DNA of 47,130 nt, from the NCBI GenBank assembly GCA_964607765.1, contig CAZSNT010000073.1, positions 1-47,130 on the forward strand, read 5' to 3'. Both the position numbers and the translations under genes were made by a program. The stretch is from CAZSNT01 sp964607765 (GTDB taxonomy: Bacteria > Verrucomicrobiota > Lentisphaeria > Oligosphaerales > JABHEG01). Within the stretch, counting starts at the first letter, position 1. Every line of letters begins with the position of its first letter. The notes under the pieces were generated by a model. The model was not told the origin of the DNA. It saw nothing but the letters and a program-made list of their open reading frames with translations, and did not search any database. Below are positions 1 to 9,723 of this stretch, piece by piece.

Positions 1-54
1 GGCAGGATGACGCGGCTCGTGCTGCGGAACCAATCTCGCTCACCCACGGCGTGA
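1..54 (+). CDS. 3' end of an upstream gene (partial)
   Basis: Frame 1 is open from the window edge and ends in TGA at 52-54, reading GRMTRLVLRNQSRSPTA. The stop overlaps the GTG start of the next gene as GTGA, the usual arrangement of a translationally coupled operon. Only 17 residues are visible, so no function can be given. The next genes belong to the DUF58/VWA group, which commonly has a MoxR-type AAA ATPase upstream, but nothing in these residues shows that. The fragment could be chance, because the next frame is also open to the window edge. Confidence 0.35.
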   Translation, partial: GRMTRLVLRNQSRSPTA

Positions 55-3000
55 GGCCGTGGGGGGCGTTTTCCTGCGTGCTCTTGCTGTGGCTGACGTT
101 TTTGCTGGTGGTCGTGGGCACGGATCTGGCCGCCCAGCCAGCTGAGCGCGGCATTGCCGAGGCGCCCCCGGCCGCCCCGGCCAAGTCACTGCTCGAGCTG
201 TCGTTGCCGTACCGCACCGCGCTGCACCACGATCCCAGCCTGGATCCGCCACTGAACCAACTCGTGCAGCTGTTCAGCGAGCGAGGCAAGACGGATCAGC
301 TGCTCAATGTCTACCGCAACCATGTGGCGCAATACCCCAGTGATGTCAAGGCGCTTGCCGTGTTCGTTCGGCTGTTGCTGCGCCTTGGGGACCCGCAGTG
401 CGATGCGATGGCGCAGCGTGCCGTGACAACTTATCCCGAGGACGCGTACCTGCAGCGGCTGAACTATGAGCGTCTCAAGGCCAGAGGCGACCCCCAGGCC
501 CTCGACGCGCTCCGGCTGGCAGTGCAGCACGAGGACCACCTGGCGCGGAAGGAGGCGTGGGCGGAGCTCTTGGTCACCGAGGCGCTCGCAGCGGGGCGCC
601 CGCAACTCGCAGAGCAGCAGTTCCGGTTGCTGGCGTCGAAGGCCGTGGAGGATCCGGAACGCGCGTTGGCTTTGGCCAGGAAGGTCATGGACGCGAAGTT
701 CCACAATCTGGCGCTCGAGATCCTCCAGGAGACGCCTGCCGAGGGGCTTGCCCCGGAGAGTCGTGTGGACTGGGAACTGCTTTCGGCGCGTTCCGAGTCG
801 CGGAGCGGTCACGCAAAGAACGCCATGGCCCGTCTCGACTCCTTGCTGGCGAAGCTCGCGCCCGACTACTGGCGCCGGGACGAGGTGCTCAGGCTGCGGA
901 TCGAGCTGGCGACGGACGATGATGACCAACGCAGGATGATCGGGGAGTACAAAGAACGGATGGTCGAGCGGCCTGGCCGGGAGACGGCTGCCCTGGACTA
1001 CGCCGCGGTTCTCGCCGGCTTCGGGTTCCGGCGCGACGCGCTGTCCGCACTGCAGAAGGCCACGGCGCGTTTTCCGGAGTCGGCGACTGTCGAGGCGCGT
1101 ATTCTCGAGCTGTTTGAGCGTCTGCGCGACCAGCACGCCAAGGAGCGCTACCTGGCCGAACGCATCGAGCGCTTCCCGGACCGCACCGATCTGGTGTCGA
1201 TCCGCGTCCGTTCGCTCTATCTGCTCGGCCGACGTGACGAGGCCGCCGCGAACCTGGCACGCGTCACCGATGAGCTTGGCTCGGAAGTCCGTATCAAACA
1301 CCTGCTGGAGGTCGCCCGTTTCCTGCGCCGATCCAGTCTCCTCACGGATGCGGCGGGTCTCTTCGAGCGCGCGTTGGGGGAGGCGCCGCACCGGCTCGAC
1401 GTGGTGCGGGAGTTGGCTGAGCTCCACGTGACCTTGGAGCAGAAGCAGCGCGCCCGCGCGCTGCTGTCCGCGGACTTCCCGGTCGACACGCCGCTCGAGT
1501 ACCTCCTCGATGTGGTTCAGTTCATGATGAAACACGAGCTCTACCCGGAGGCACGACAGGCGCTGATTCCGCGTCTTGCCCGGGAGAAAGTGAACCTCGA
1601 TCTGCGCCTGCTCCTGCTGGGCGTGGAGGGGCGGCTGGGCAACCTGAGCGCCGGACGAAAGCTGATCAGGGAGTGCAGGGAACTGGCCGACACCGACACG
1701 CGCTACCGTCAGTGGCTGGAGGCGACGGTGGCGTTCCTGGACAATTTCGATGGCACAGCGGAATTCCTTGACGAGGAGCAGCACGCCGTCGAGGAGGAAG
1801 CGAAGGGCAATCCGTCGGCTGGTGTGCCGCGGATGCTCGTGCTTGCGGAGGCATTGGCGGATGCAGCCCGGCGTGAGTCGGCCGTGACTGTGCTCGAGCA
1901 GGCACTGACGCTCAGCGAGGACGCGTCGTCGCGCGTCCGCGTCCGACGTCAACTGATCAGCGTACTCGAACATGAGAAGACCGCGCAGGCGAAGGCCCTG
2001 GAGCATCTCGAGGGCCTGGCAGCAGACGCGCCGCAAGCGCAGAACGAGGTCAACGCGCGGCGGGCACTGCTGCACGTGGCTGCCGGACGTACCGACCTCG
2101 CGTACCCGCTCCTGGGCGAGATTACCGTGGAGTCGCTGAGTGACCCTGTATTGCTGGACCGTTTGGGGAAGCTCTGCGCTCAGCCGCAGCACAGCAGCCT
2201 GCTGAAGAGGATCTGGCGCCAGCTCACGGTTACTGCGCCAACCGACACGGGCAATTGGGAGCGTTGGGTCCTCGGGCTTGCGGCAAGCGGTGATGAGGAC
2301 GGCTTGAGACTGACCCTCCGCCGGTTGCTGGCGGGCATAGAGCGCATGCCTCTGACCGATGACACGATGCATCTGCTGCGTCGGTACCTGACCGACTCGT
2401 ACTGGCGCTCGATCGGGCGGCTTCTCGTGGCCGGCGCGCCTCGCGACCTGGCCGCTGCCGCGGCGCTGCTGGACGCCGCCGAACTTGCTGGCGTCGAGCT
2501 CGAGGAACGGCTGTGGATGGCTTGGACGCGCGCCTTTATCTGCAACCGGCTGGGGCGTGTCAGAGCACGTGACGAAGCGATCGTGGAGTTGGAATTGCTG
2601 CTGGTGGACGAGAGTGATGACGGTGAAGGAAATCCGACGAGGATCGAGTTCCCCGACGGGCTCTGCATGTCGTTCGAGCAGGCGAGTGCGCAGCTGTCAC
2701 GCGCGCGAGCGCCGGCGCCGGTATCCCCGGCAACGGGGCGAACGGGACCGCTGCCTCCTTTGCAGGTGCGTTGGCTGTTCTCCGTTCCGAACCGTGTACC
2801 CGTGGCTGCGAAGCTGCCGCTGCCCGACTCGCGCCTGCTCATTGCGGACGCCGCGGGTCGGCTCTACTGCGTGGATGCGGCTACGGGCAAACTGGTGTGG
2901 GAGTCGGAACCGCCGGCTGCGACGGGTGTGCAGCGACCGGTCCACGGGGCCGTGCAGGCAGTCTCTGCCTCCATGTGGGGCGGTGGTCACCACACGCTTC

Positions 3001-4286
3001 ACCACAGGCATGGACAACCGGCGACCGAGGCCCCTGTCCCCTTGGTTGACGGGGCCAGGATATTTGTGTCTGAGGCCAACAGCGTGACGTGTCTGCGCGC
3101 TGAGGACGGGGAGGTCATCTGGCAGAGCCGTGTTTCGGTGATGCCGCGTGCCTTGGGTGCCGCCGCGTCTTCCGGGGCGGCGCGTGTGGCCTTGGTGCTG
3201 CACAACCGGCGACTGATCGCTTTCGAGCCCATCACCTGCTCGGTGGCTGCGTTCGACGTGACGACAGGCAAGTTGGTCTGGGAACACGCATACCCGCCGG
3301 AGACGCCCGTTGCCGTGACGGCCCTGTCTGCCGGCGCGTTCCTGAGCGCTGGCCGGCTTCTGATCTATGGCGGCCGAACAGCCGTGCTGGATGCCGAAAC
3401 GGGCGCAATGGAGTGGGAATTCGAGCCGACACGGGTGCGGTCTTTTCCTTTCCGCCTGGAGCGCAGACAGACCGAGACATCGGAATCCGGCACGGCTTCC
3501 CCGAGCGGGGCTTCCACGTCCACGCCCATGCCGGCGTTCGCTTCCGCGGCGGGACTCCATGCCCACCGACGATCGAGGGCAAGTACCATGCACCTGAACT
3601 ACCTGTTCGGGGGGAGCCTGCTTCCAGCCATACCTCACGGGGGGCGCCACTATACGTTGGCGCAGCTTGCCCAGCCGCTCGCCCACACGCGGCTGACAGC
3701 GCCAGCGGCCGGTTGGGCCGGGAGTTGGGGCAGCGGCTCCGCGATGCGCTCCGGCCTGCTCGTGGGCGGGCGCCTGGCGCTGTTCGCGCACAATCAGTGC
3801 CTGACCACACCACTCGACTTCCCCTTGGACAGCAATTCGCTGAGCGTTGCCGGCACGATGGTGGGGCATGCCGGGCCGCGGTTCTTCCTGGTGTCTGCAG
3901 GTCAACTGCAGGCCGTTGATGCGCGGACCGGACACACGGGCACGTTCGCACTGGCCGAGCTCACAGGGACGGCGGCGCCGGACAAGACACTCATTCGCGC
4001 TGCGGCGGATGGGAACTTCGTGTATTTGACCGGGCCGCAGGGCATTGTGTGTGTGAACGCGAAAACACTCCAGCGCGTGTTTGCGGCACCGTGGCCCGAG
4101 GCGGCCAGGCCCGACCCGAAGCGGTCGGTCGTGTACCAAGCCGTGCACTATTTTGTCCGGAGCACTTTCTGCCAGCAGGCCGGCGGCGCGAGCCACCGGC
4201 TTCAGCCCATCGATCTGGTGTACGGCGGCACGCTCTACACGTCACCGTCGCCCTGGGCGGTGGCAGCGTTGACAGGGACGCCCTGA
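51..4286 (+). CDS. Exported TPR-repeat / PQQ beta-propeller protein
   Basis: A 1411-residue protein with an N-terminal hydrophobic signal or anchor (about residues 8-28). A long all-helical part (about 50-870) has TPR-like helix pairs rich in Leu, Ala and Arg. The C-terminal part (about 915-1400) has PQQ-propeller blades, recognisable by repeats such as LYCVDAATGKLVWES near residue 935, FDVTTGKLVWEH near 1063 and VLDAETGAMEWEF near 1108. It probably acts outside the cytoplasm as a scaffold: TPRs bind proteins, and such propellers are often structural rather than enzymatic. The GTG start is chosen because it gives a good signal peptide and overlaps the upstream stop; the frame is open to the window edge, so a longer form is possible. 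A His-rich loop near residues 976-987 is unusual. The gene leads a run of DUF58 and VWA genes with 26 bp to the next. The domain call is firm; the role is inferred. Confidence 0.85.
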   Translation: MRPWGAFSCVLLLWLTFLLVVVGTDLAAQPAERGIAEAPPAAPAKSLLELSLPYRTALHHDPSLDPPLNQLVQLFSERGKTDQLLNVYRNHVAQYPSDVKALAVFVRLLLRLGDPQCDAMAQRAVTTYPEDAYLQRLNYERLKARGDPQALDALRLAVQHEDHLARKEAWAELLVTEALAAGRPQLAEQQFRLLASKAVEDPERALALARKVMDAKFHNLALEILQETPAEGLAPESRVDWELLSARSESRSGHAKNAMARLDSLLAKLAPDYWRRDEVLRLRIELATDDDDQRRMIGEYKERMVERPGRETAALDYAAVLAGFGFRRDALSALQKATARFPESATVEARILELFERLRDQHAKERYLAERIERFPDRTDLVSIRVRSLYLLGRRDEAAANLARVTDELGSEVRIKHLLEVARFLRRSSLLTDAAGLFERALGEAPHRLDVVRELAELHVTLEQKQRARALLSADFPVDTPLEYLLDVVQFMMKHELYPEARQALIPRLAREKVNLDLRLLLLGVEGRLGNLSAGRKLIRECRELADTDTRYRQWLEATVAFLDNFDGTAEFLDEEQHAVEEEAKGNPSAGVPRMLVLAEALADAARRESAVTVLEQALTLSEDASSRVRVRRQLISVLEHEKTAQAKALEHLEGLAADAPQAQNEVNARRALLHVAAGRTDLAYPLLGEITVESLSDPVLLDRLGKLCAQPQHSSLLKRIWRQLTVTAPTDTGNWERWVLGLAASGDEDGLRLTLRRLLAGIERMPLTDDTMHLLRRYLTDSYWRSIGRLLVAGAPRDLAAAAALLDAAELAGVELEERLWMAWTRAFICNRLGRVRARDEAIVELELLLVDESDDGEGNPTRIEFPDGLCMSFEQASAQLSRARAPAPVSPATGRTGPLPPLQVRWLFSVPNRVPVAAKLPLPDSRLLIADAAGRLYCVDAATGKLVWESEPPAATGVQRPVHGAVQAVSASMWGGGHHTLHHRHGQPATEAPVPLVDGARIFVSEANSVTCLRAEDGEVIWQSRVSVMPRALGAAASSGAARVALVLHNRRLIAFEPITCSVAAFDVTTGKLVWEHAYPPETPVAVTALSAGAFLSAGRLLIYGGRTAVLDAETGAMEWEFEPTRVRSFPFRLERRQTETSESGTASPSGASTSTPMPAFASAAGLHAHRRSRASTMHLNYLFGGSLLPAIPHGGRHYTLAQLAQPLAHTRLTAPAAGWAGSWGSGSAMRSGLLVGGRLALFAHNQCLTTPLDFPLDSNSLSVAGTMVGHAGPRFFLVSAGQLQAVDARTGHTGTFALAELTGTAAPDKTLIRAAADGNFVYLTGPQGIVCVNAKTLQRVFAAPWPEAARPDPKRSVVYQAVHYFVRSTFCQQAGGASHRLQPIDLVYGGTLYTSPSPWAVAALTGTP

Positions 4287-4312
4287 GTGTCCGGAACCGA
4301 AGAGCGATCAGC

Positions 4313-5215
4313 ATGAGCGATGACGATATTTTCGATCCGGATTTCCTCAGTCGGTTGCGCGTCCTGTTCTTCCGGTTGCGCAAACGGCGCAAACTCCAGC
4401 GTCGAGGGGTGCAGCCCAGCCCGTCCGCGGGGTTCACGCGGGAGTTCAAGGACCACCGACAGTACACGCCCGGGGACGATTTCCGAACGATCGATTGGCG
4501 CCTGTTCGCTCGAATCGAGCGCGTGTTCGTGCGTATCTTCGAAGAGATTCAGGAGTTCCATGTCCATATCTTCCTCGACACCAGCGTCTCGATGCACACG
4601 CCGTTCCCGCACAAACGCGTCATGGCCCTGCGTCTGACAGCTGCGCTCGCGTACCTGGGCTTGGTGAACCAGCACCGTGTCTCAGTCTACTCCCTGAGCG
4701 GCACGGTGCGGCGGGAGATGCCGCCGTTGAAGGGGCAGGGGCACATTCACGCGCTGCTGAATCACCTGCTGTCGCTGCGGTTCGGCGGCACGGGCGACCT
4801 GGACACCTGCATCAAACAGATCCGGTCTCACCCGCGGCAGCGCGGCATCGTGTTCGTGTTGTCCGATTTCCTGGGGCAGCGTCCGGACCAGGCCGAGGCG
4901 GCCGTCCGTGCAACCCGACACTGGCCTTCGGAGACACACCTGCTGCACGTCCTCGATCAGGCGGAGATCGAGCCGGAGCTCATGGGCGACATGCTCCTGA
5001 CTGACGTCGAGACCGGTGAGCGCCGCCGTATCATGCTGAGCAAACGTGAGATGGTCATGTATGCGCAGGTTTTCAGCGACTATCTCGAGTCACTGGAGCG
5101 GCTGTGTATCCAGCGGCAGATCAACTACGCGCGCTGCCTGGCCGGCGAGTCCTTCGAGACAGCGTTTGTACGGCTTCTGACGCGTGACAGCGCGTTGGCC
5201 GCGTCACGGCGATGA
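4313..5215 (+). CDS. DUF58 domain protein
   Basis: A 300-residue cytoplasmic protein carrying the DUF58 signature RQYTPGDDFRTIDWRLFAR at about residues 49-67. A VWA-like nucleotide-binding-fold core follows, with a MIDAS-type motif at D89, S91 and S93. DUF58 proteins are typically encoded with MoxR AAA ATPases and membrane VWA proteins and are thought to act in metal insertion or envelope protein maturation; direct biochemistry is scarce. I chose the ATG at 4313 because a longer open frame starting at 4049 lies inside the upstream coding sequence, and because family homology begins soon after this Met. It lies 26 bp after the TPR/PQQ gene and 12 bp before the BatA-like gene, so co-transcription is likely. 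Confidence 0.9.
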   Translation: MSDDDIFDPDFLSRLRVLFFRLRKRRKLQRRGVQPSPSAGFTREFKDHRQYTPGDDFRTIDWRLFARIERVFVRIFEEIQEFHVHIFLDTSVSMHTPFPHKRVMALRLTAALAYLGLVNQHRVSVYSLSGTVRREMPPLKGQGHIHALLNHLLSLRFGGTGDLDTCIKQIRSHPRQRGIVFVLSDFLGQRPDQAEAAVRATRHWPSETHLLHVLDQAEIEPELMGDMLLTDVETGERRRIMLSKREMVMYAQVFSDYLESLERLCIQRQINYARCLAGESFETAFVRLLTRDSALAASRR

Positions 5216-5227
5216 GGGAGTGGGCGA

Positions 5228-7102
5228 TTGCGATTCCTGTTGCCATCTGAGTTAGTGTGGGGCGCAGCTGTTCTGGTTGCGTTCCTGCTCTACCTGGTGC
5301 GTCGCCGGCCCCGCCATGCCCCGATCACCACGCTGGCCTACTTCAAGACGTTGGCGCGCGCACACCAGGAGACGCACTGGCTTCGGCGGCTGAAGCGTCT
5401 GTTGTCGCTGTTGCTGACGCTCCTGGCTCTAGGAGCCGGTGTTGCGGTGATTGCGCGCCTTGTCATGGCGCCGCCCCGGACGGGTGTCGCCAGCGTCGTG
5501 CTGCTGGTAGATCGATCCGGGTCGATGGGGGTTCGGGACAAAGCGGGCAGGACGCGGCTGTCTGAAGGGATCCACCTGGCCCGCGAACGCCTGTCCCGGC
5601 TCCCGGCCGCTGTCCCGGTCGCCGTGGTTGCCTATGACCAGCGTCCGCGCGTGCTGCTTCCGTCAACGACGCAGCGGCGGCATGTGGACCGCATCCTTGG
5701 AGCGCTGCAGGCGCGACCGATAGAAGGGCACCGCGAGCGCGCCCTGGTTCTGGCACGGCAGATCGCGGGCTTGGCTGTGCCTGCGGAAGTCTGGCATGTC
5801 ACAGACGATGCCCGCCCGGCACGCGGCCGGCCGGCCGGCGCCTCGGCGTCTGCTGCGATCAGCACGATCGTGCTGGACACGGCGCTGCAGGATGTCGAGA
5901 ACGCGGGGATTACGGCAGCGGAGATCCGGAAGCTGCCGTTGGAAGCGAACAAGTTCGAGGCCTTTGTGCAGATCCGCGGCCGGGTCAGTCAGCCTGCGGA
6001 GGCGCAGCTGGACATCTGCGTGGACAACGTGCTGAGTTCGGTGCGCAAACTCAGCCTTGCGCCCGAGCGCTCGTGCGAGCAGCTGCTGATCCCTCTCGAT
6101 GCCGCTGCCGGGCAGGAGATGAGCCTGTTCCTGTCCCTGCCCGGTGATGCGCTCGACTTCGATGACCGTGCGTACCTGCGGCTGCCGGCGCTGGAACCAC
6201 TCACCGTGCTGTGGGTCACGCCGGCCGCCGACCCGTTCACAGCGCTCGCTTTGCAGGCGCTGGAGCAGGATGGCAGCATTCGGGTGTTTCACGGCGATGC
6301 CGGTGCCTGGCCGTCACAGGAGCATGTGGACGTGGCTGTGTTTGACGGGCTTGTGCCTGAGCAGTGTCCGGATTCGTGCGGCACAGTGCTGATCAATCCC
6401 CCTGCGAGCATGGGGAAAATGCGGGTGGAGCCGCTTTCCGGGAGCGCTCTGCCGCTGCCCAGAGTGCGGCCGTTGAACAGCAAGCATCCGTTGCTCTACG
6501 GCGTGGCCAGCGACCGGGTGAGTGTCACGCAGACCGCCGTGCTGGATGTGGCGGGCTTGCTGGAGACGCTTTGGACGGGAGCGGCAGGCCCCGTGCTGTG
6601 CGCCGGCGAGGTCGGGAGCCAGCGGCTTGTTGTGATGGCTTTCAGTCCGGGGCAGTCGGAACACCTGCCGTTGATGGCGTCATTCCCCATGCTTCTGGGC
6701 AATGCCATCAACTGGACGGGGCAGTCCGGTGCGATGCAGCTGTCGGGCAACAACCGGCGCACGGGCGCGCTGGTGCGGGCAGACGCCACGCCCGTACGTT
6801 GGCGGCGGCCTCAGCCTGGGGGTGAGTCCGGAGTCCTTGTCGATCGGCCGGGCCGCTGGTGCGAGCTTGAGCGAGTAGGGTTCTGGGAGGCGGGAACAGG
6901 CGAGTCGGGGACTGCTTCCATGTTGTCGTCAGCCGAGACGATGGTCCCTGCCCGGGCCGCAGCGGAACCCAATGCCGGGCCGGCGTCGCGGACTTCGCAC
7001 GCGTCCCTTTTTCGGGGCGACCTGGCTGCACAGTTGAAGTGGCTGATGCTGCTCGTGCTGCTGTTGGAGAGCTGGCTGTTCCACCGCCACGCCGTGTACT
7101 AG
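5228..7102 (+). CDS. BatA-like membrane protein with VWA domain
   Basis: A 624-residue protein with the typical BatA-family N-terminus. One membrane helix lies at about residues 8-24, followed by a basic stretch (RRRPRH), then a second helix at about 56-80. A VWA domain follows with the MIDAS motif DRSGSMG (D95, S97, S99). The rest is a periplasmic beta-rich region, with a last hydrophobic helix near the C-terminus (WLMLLVLLLESWLF). BatA-type proteins are membrane partners of MoxR/DUF58 systems linked to stress tolerance; the substrate here is unknown. The start is TTG at 5228, preceded by the GAGGGAG stretch at 5214-5220. The gene lies 12 bp after the DUF58 gene and 17 bp before the next VWA gene. 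Family is confident; function is inference. Confidence 0.87.
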   Translation: MRFLLPSELVWGAAVLVAFLLYLVRRRPRHAPITTLAYFKTLARAHQETHWLRRLKRLLSLLLTLLALGAGVAVIARLVMAPPRTGVASVVLLVDRSGSMGVRDKAGRTRLSEGIHLARERLSRLPAAVPVAVVAYDQRPRVLLPSTTQRRHVDRILGALQARPIEGHRERALVLARQIAGLAVPAEVWHVTDDARPARGRPAGASASAAISTIVLDTALQDVENAGITAAEIRKLPLEANKFEAFVQIRGRVSQPAEAQLDICVDNVLSSVRKLSLAPERSCEQLLIPLDAAAGQEMSLFLSLPGDALDFDDRAYLRLPALEPLTVLWVTPAADPFTALALQALEQDGSIRVFHGDAGAWPSQEHVDVAVFDGLVPEQCPDSCGTVLINPPASMGKMRVEPLSGSALPLPRVRPLNSKHPLLYGVASDRVSVTQTAVLDVAGLLETLWTGAAGPVLCAGEVGSQRLVVMAFSPGQSEHLPLMASFPMLLGNAINWTGQSGAMQLSGNNRRTGALVRADATPVRWRRPQPGGESGVLVDRPGRWCELERVGFWEAGTGESGTASMLSSAETMVPARAAAEPNAGPASRTSHASLFRGDLAAQLKWLMLLVLLLESWLFHRHAVY

Positions 7103-7119
7103 AAAAAGAGCTGAAGTCA

Positions 7120-9711
7120 ATGGACTGGGTGAACGCCGCATTACTGCTGGTAGCCGTGCCCCTCGCAGCTTGGCTGTGGTGGGTTCAGCGCCGCTCCGTG
7201 CACCCGATGCCGACGTTTCGTCGGCGCCTTCTTCTGGCCACGCGCACTGCAGCCGTACTCCTGGTTCTTCTGTCCCTGGCGAATCCTGCGTTCGAACGCA
7301 GCACCGGGCGACGTGCGGTGGTCATGGTTCTGGACCAGTCGGCGAGTCAGGGCGTCTCCGGCGTGGAGGCCGGCCTGGAGATAGCGGGTGAACTCCTGGC
7401 CGCGCAGGAGGACGACGTGGTCGTGGGATTCGTGGCCGCCGGCGGGACGCCGGCCGTGCTCCGGTCGCCTTCCGCGAGCCGCGCCCCCATTCCGGCTGAG
7501 TCTGCCGAGGATGATGGGTGGGGGGCCGATACGGACCTGGCGGCCGCGGTGCGCCTTGCCTGTGGCCTGTTCCCGCCGGGACACGAACGACGACTCGTGC
7601 TGCTGAGCGACGGCATGCAGACGCGCGGACGGTTGACGGACGCCGCACGGGCTGCTGCTGCTGCGGGCGTCACCATCGACGCCTTTCCGGTGGCGGGCGA
7701 AGTCCGGCCCGACGTGCGTGTCGTGCAGCTCAGGCCCAGCCGGACGCGCTCGCACGAGGGCGCGACGATTGAGCTCAAAGCGCTGCTGCAGACATCGGCG
7801 GCATGCACGGCTCAGGTGCGGCTCTTCGAGAACGGCATCGAGGTGGCGGCTCGGCAGGCCGAGCTCACTGCGGCCGAAGATGCCAGTCTGGCCTTCGAGC
7901 GCACGCCTGCAGAGGCGGGGTTGCACCGCTACCGCCTGCTGGTGGAGACCGCCGCGCCCGACGTGATCCCGGAGAACAACGAGGCGCTGGCCTTCGTCGA
8001 TGTACGCGGCAAGCCCCTGTTCCTCTATGTGGAGGGCGAGCCGGGCGAAGCGCATTACCTGGCGGACAGCATGGCACGCGAGGGACTGCGGCTGCACGTT
8101 CGGCCGCCGGAAGCCATCCCTCAGGACATCCAGGCCCTGGCAGGCTACGACGGGCTGATCCTGTCGGACGTCCCTGCTCACAAGCTGTCCGGGACACAGA
8201 TGGAGCTCATCCACGACTATGTGGAGCAGTTGGGCGGCGGGTTCATCATGGTCGGCGGCAGCAAGTCGTTCGGAGTCGGCGGCTACTACCGCACGCCGAT
8301 CGAGGACGTGCTTCCGGTCAAGATGAAGTCGCCCGACACCGAGGAGCAGCATGCCACCGCGCTGGCGTTGGTGATCGATCGCTCGGGGTCCATGAGCGGC
8401 CAGAAGATTCAGCTGTGCAGGTCGGCAGCGATTGCTACGGTCGAGCTGCTGTCGCGCAAGGACTACATCGGCGTGGTGGCATTCGACAGCAGGGCGCACT
8501 GGGTGGTCTCGCTTCGGCGTGTGGATTCGCCCAGCGCGATCTCGCGTCAGATCGCAACCATCAACGCGGGCGGCGGCACGAACGTGTATCCCGGCATGTT
8601 CACTGCCTACAACGCCATGCTCCAGACAAAAGCCAAGGTGAAGCACATGATCGTGCTCAGTGACGGGCACACAGCGGGAAGCGACTACCTGGCCCTGGCG
8701 GGGCGGATCAAGAGCGCCGGCATCACGGTGTCGACAGTAGCTGTGGGCGCCGGGGCGGATGCGGGCCTGCTGCAGGGCATTGCGGCCGCGGGCGGCGGCG
8801 AATATTACCACACGTTTGATCCCGCATCGATTCCCCGCATTTTCACGCAGGACACCATGGCTCACTCCGGCAAACTGCTGCGCGAGGACCCGTTCAAGCC
8901 CGTGCAGGCCGAGCGGCACGCGATGTTGAAGGGCTGGGACGCGGCGGCCGCGCCGCCGTTGATGGGGTACGTGCGGACGCGGCCGAAAGCCACGGCACAG
9001 ATCCCGCTGGTCACCGACCTGAACGACCCGCTGCTGGCCCACTGGCGATTCGGCCTGGGCAAGGTGACGGCGTTCACGTCGGACTGCAAGTCTCGCTGGG
9101 CGTCGCTGTGGCTGGCCGGGTGGCAGGAGGGCTACAGCCAGTTTTGGGGGCAGCTGCTGCGTGAAGCGGCACGCCTGCCGCAGGGGCAGCTGATGGACCT
9201 GCACATCGAGGAGAGAGGACGCGGCCTGGACCTGTGTGTCGACCTGCTCGAGGACGCGGCGCATTTCCGCAACGAGGCGGACGTGGAGGCCGATGTATAC
9301 CTGGTGCCGCAACACTCGCTGGGCAGCAGTATGCGGCATTTGGCCAACCTGCAGCTCGAGCAGAGCGGCCCGGGCCGGTACACCACCACGTTCACGCCGG
9401 ATGAGCCGGGGATCTACCTGGTGCGGGCAAGGTCCGGCGCCAACATGGTGTCTGCCGGCGCAGTACACAATCTGTCGGGCGAGTCGGCCGCCGGCAAGGT
9501 CAATCACAAGCTCCTGGAGACGGCCTGCGGCCTGACGGGCGGCAGAGTGCTGGACTCCAAAACGCGAGAGCTGTCCCGCAGCAGACCGCAGACAGCGGCG
9601 CTGGTGGAACTGGATCGCCTGATTCTCAAGCTTTTCGTGCTTCTCTTCTTGTTGGATGTGATCATTCGGCGCTGGGACCACCTGCGGCCGCGAAGACCGA
9701 ACAGCGGCTAG
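7120..9711 (+). CDS. Membrane protein with two VWA domains around a glutamine amidotransferase-like domain
   Basis: An 863-residue protein. Two N-terminal membrane helices (about 5-22 and 38-55) precede a first VWA-like domain with motif DQSAS (D72, S74, S76). A CARF/Ig-like stretch of uncertain type follows. A glutamine amidotransferase-like Rossmann domain comes next (about 305-405, KPLFLYVEGEPGE onward). A second, more canonical VWA has DRSGSMS (D420, S422, S424) and the later VLSDGHTAGSD. The C-terminus has a last helix (LFVLLFLLDVII) and a basic tail. This layout is known from large VWA proteins of Planctomycetes and relatives. I chose ATG 7120 over an upstream in-frame Met at 7039 because that Met lies inside the previous gene and AAAAAGAG sits at ribosome-binding distance. 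It is likely a partner of the BatA-like protein in one complex. Confidence 0.87.
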   Translation: MDWVNAALLLVAVPLAAWLWWVQRRSVHPMPTFRRRLLLATRTAAVLLVLLSLANPAFERSTGRRAVVMVLDQSASQGVSGVEAGLEIAGELLAAQEDDVVVGFVAAGGTPAVLRSPSASRAPIPAESAEDDGWGADTDLAAAVRLACGLFPPGHERRLVLLSDGMQTRGRLTDAARAAAAAGVTIDAFPVAGEVRPDVRVVQLRPSRTRSHEGATIELKALLQTSAACTAQVRLFENGIEVAARQAELTAAEDASLAFERTPAEAGLHRYRLLVETAAPDVIPENNEALAFVDVRGKPLFLYVEGEPGEAHYLADSMAREGLRLHVRPPEAIPQDIQALAGYDGLILSDVPAHKLSGTQMELIHDYVEQLGGGFIMVGGSKSFGVGGYYRTPIEDVLPVKMKSPDTEEQHATALALVIDRSGSMSGQKIQLCRSAAIATVELLSRKDYIGVVAFDSRAHWVVSLRRVDSPSAISRQIATINAGGGTNVYPGMFTAYNAMLQTKAKVKHMIVLSDGHTAGSDYLALAGRIKSAGITVSTVAVGAGADAGLLQGIAAAGGGEYYHTFDPASIPRIFTQDTMAHSGKLLREDPFKPVQAERHAMLKGWDAAAAPPLMGYVRTRPKATAQIPLVTDLNDPLLAHWRFGLGKVTAFTSDCKSRWASLWLAGWQEGYSQFWGQLLREAARLPQGQLMDLHIEERGRGLDLCVDLLEDAAHFRNEADVEADVYLVPQHSLGSSMRHLANLQLEQSGPGRYTTTFTPDEPGIYLVRARSGANMVSAGAVHNLSGESAAGKVNHKLLETACGLTGGRVLDSKTRELSRSRPQTAALVELDRLILKLFVLLFLLDVIIRRWDHLRPRRPNSG

Positions 9712-9723
9712 GAACGAAAAGGG

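Noticed and set aside
186..2372. Minus-strand open frame of 728 codons opposite the TPR region
   Set aside because: Shadow frame with no family features; the plus strand encodes clear TPR and PQQ repeats.
4049..4312. Longer N-terminus for the DUF58 protein
   Set aside because: These codons lie inside the upstream PQQ gene in another frame and have no family similarity; ATG 4313 begins the homologous part.
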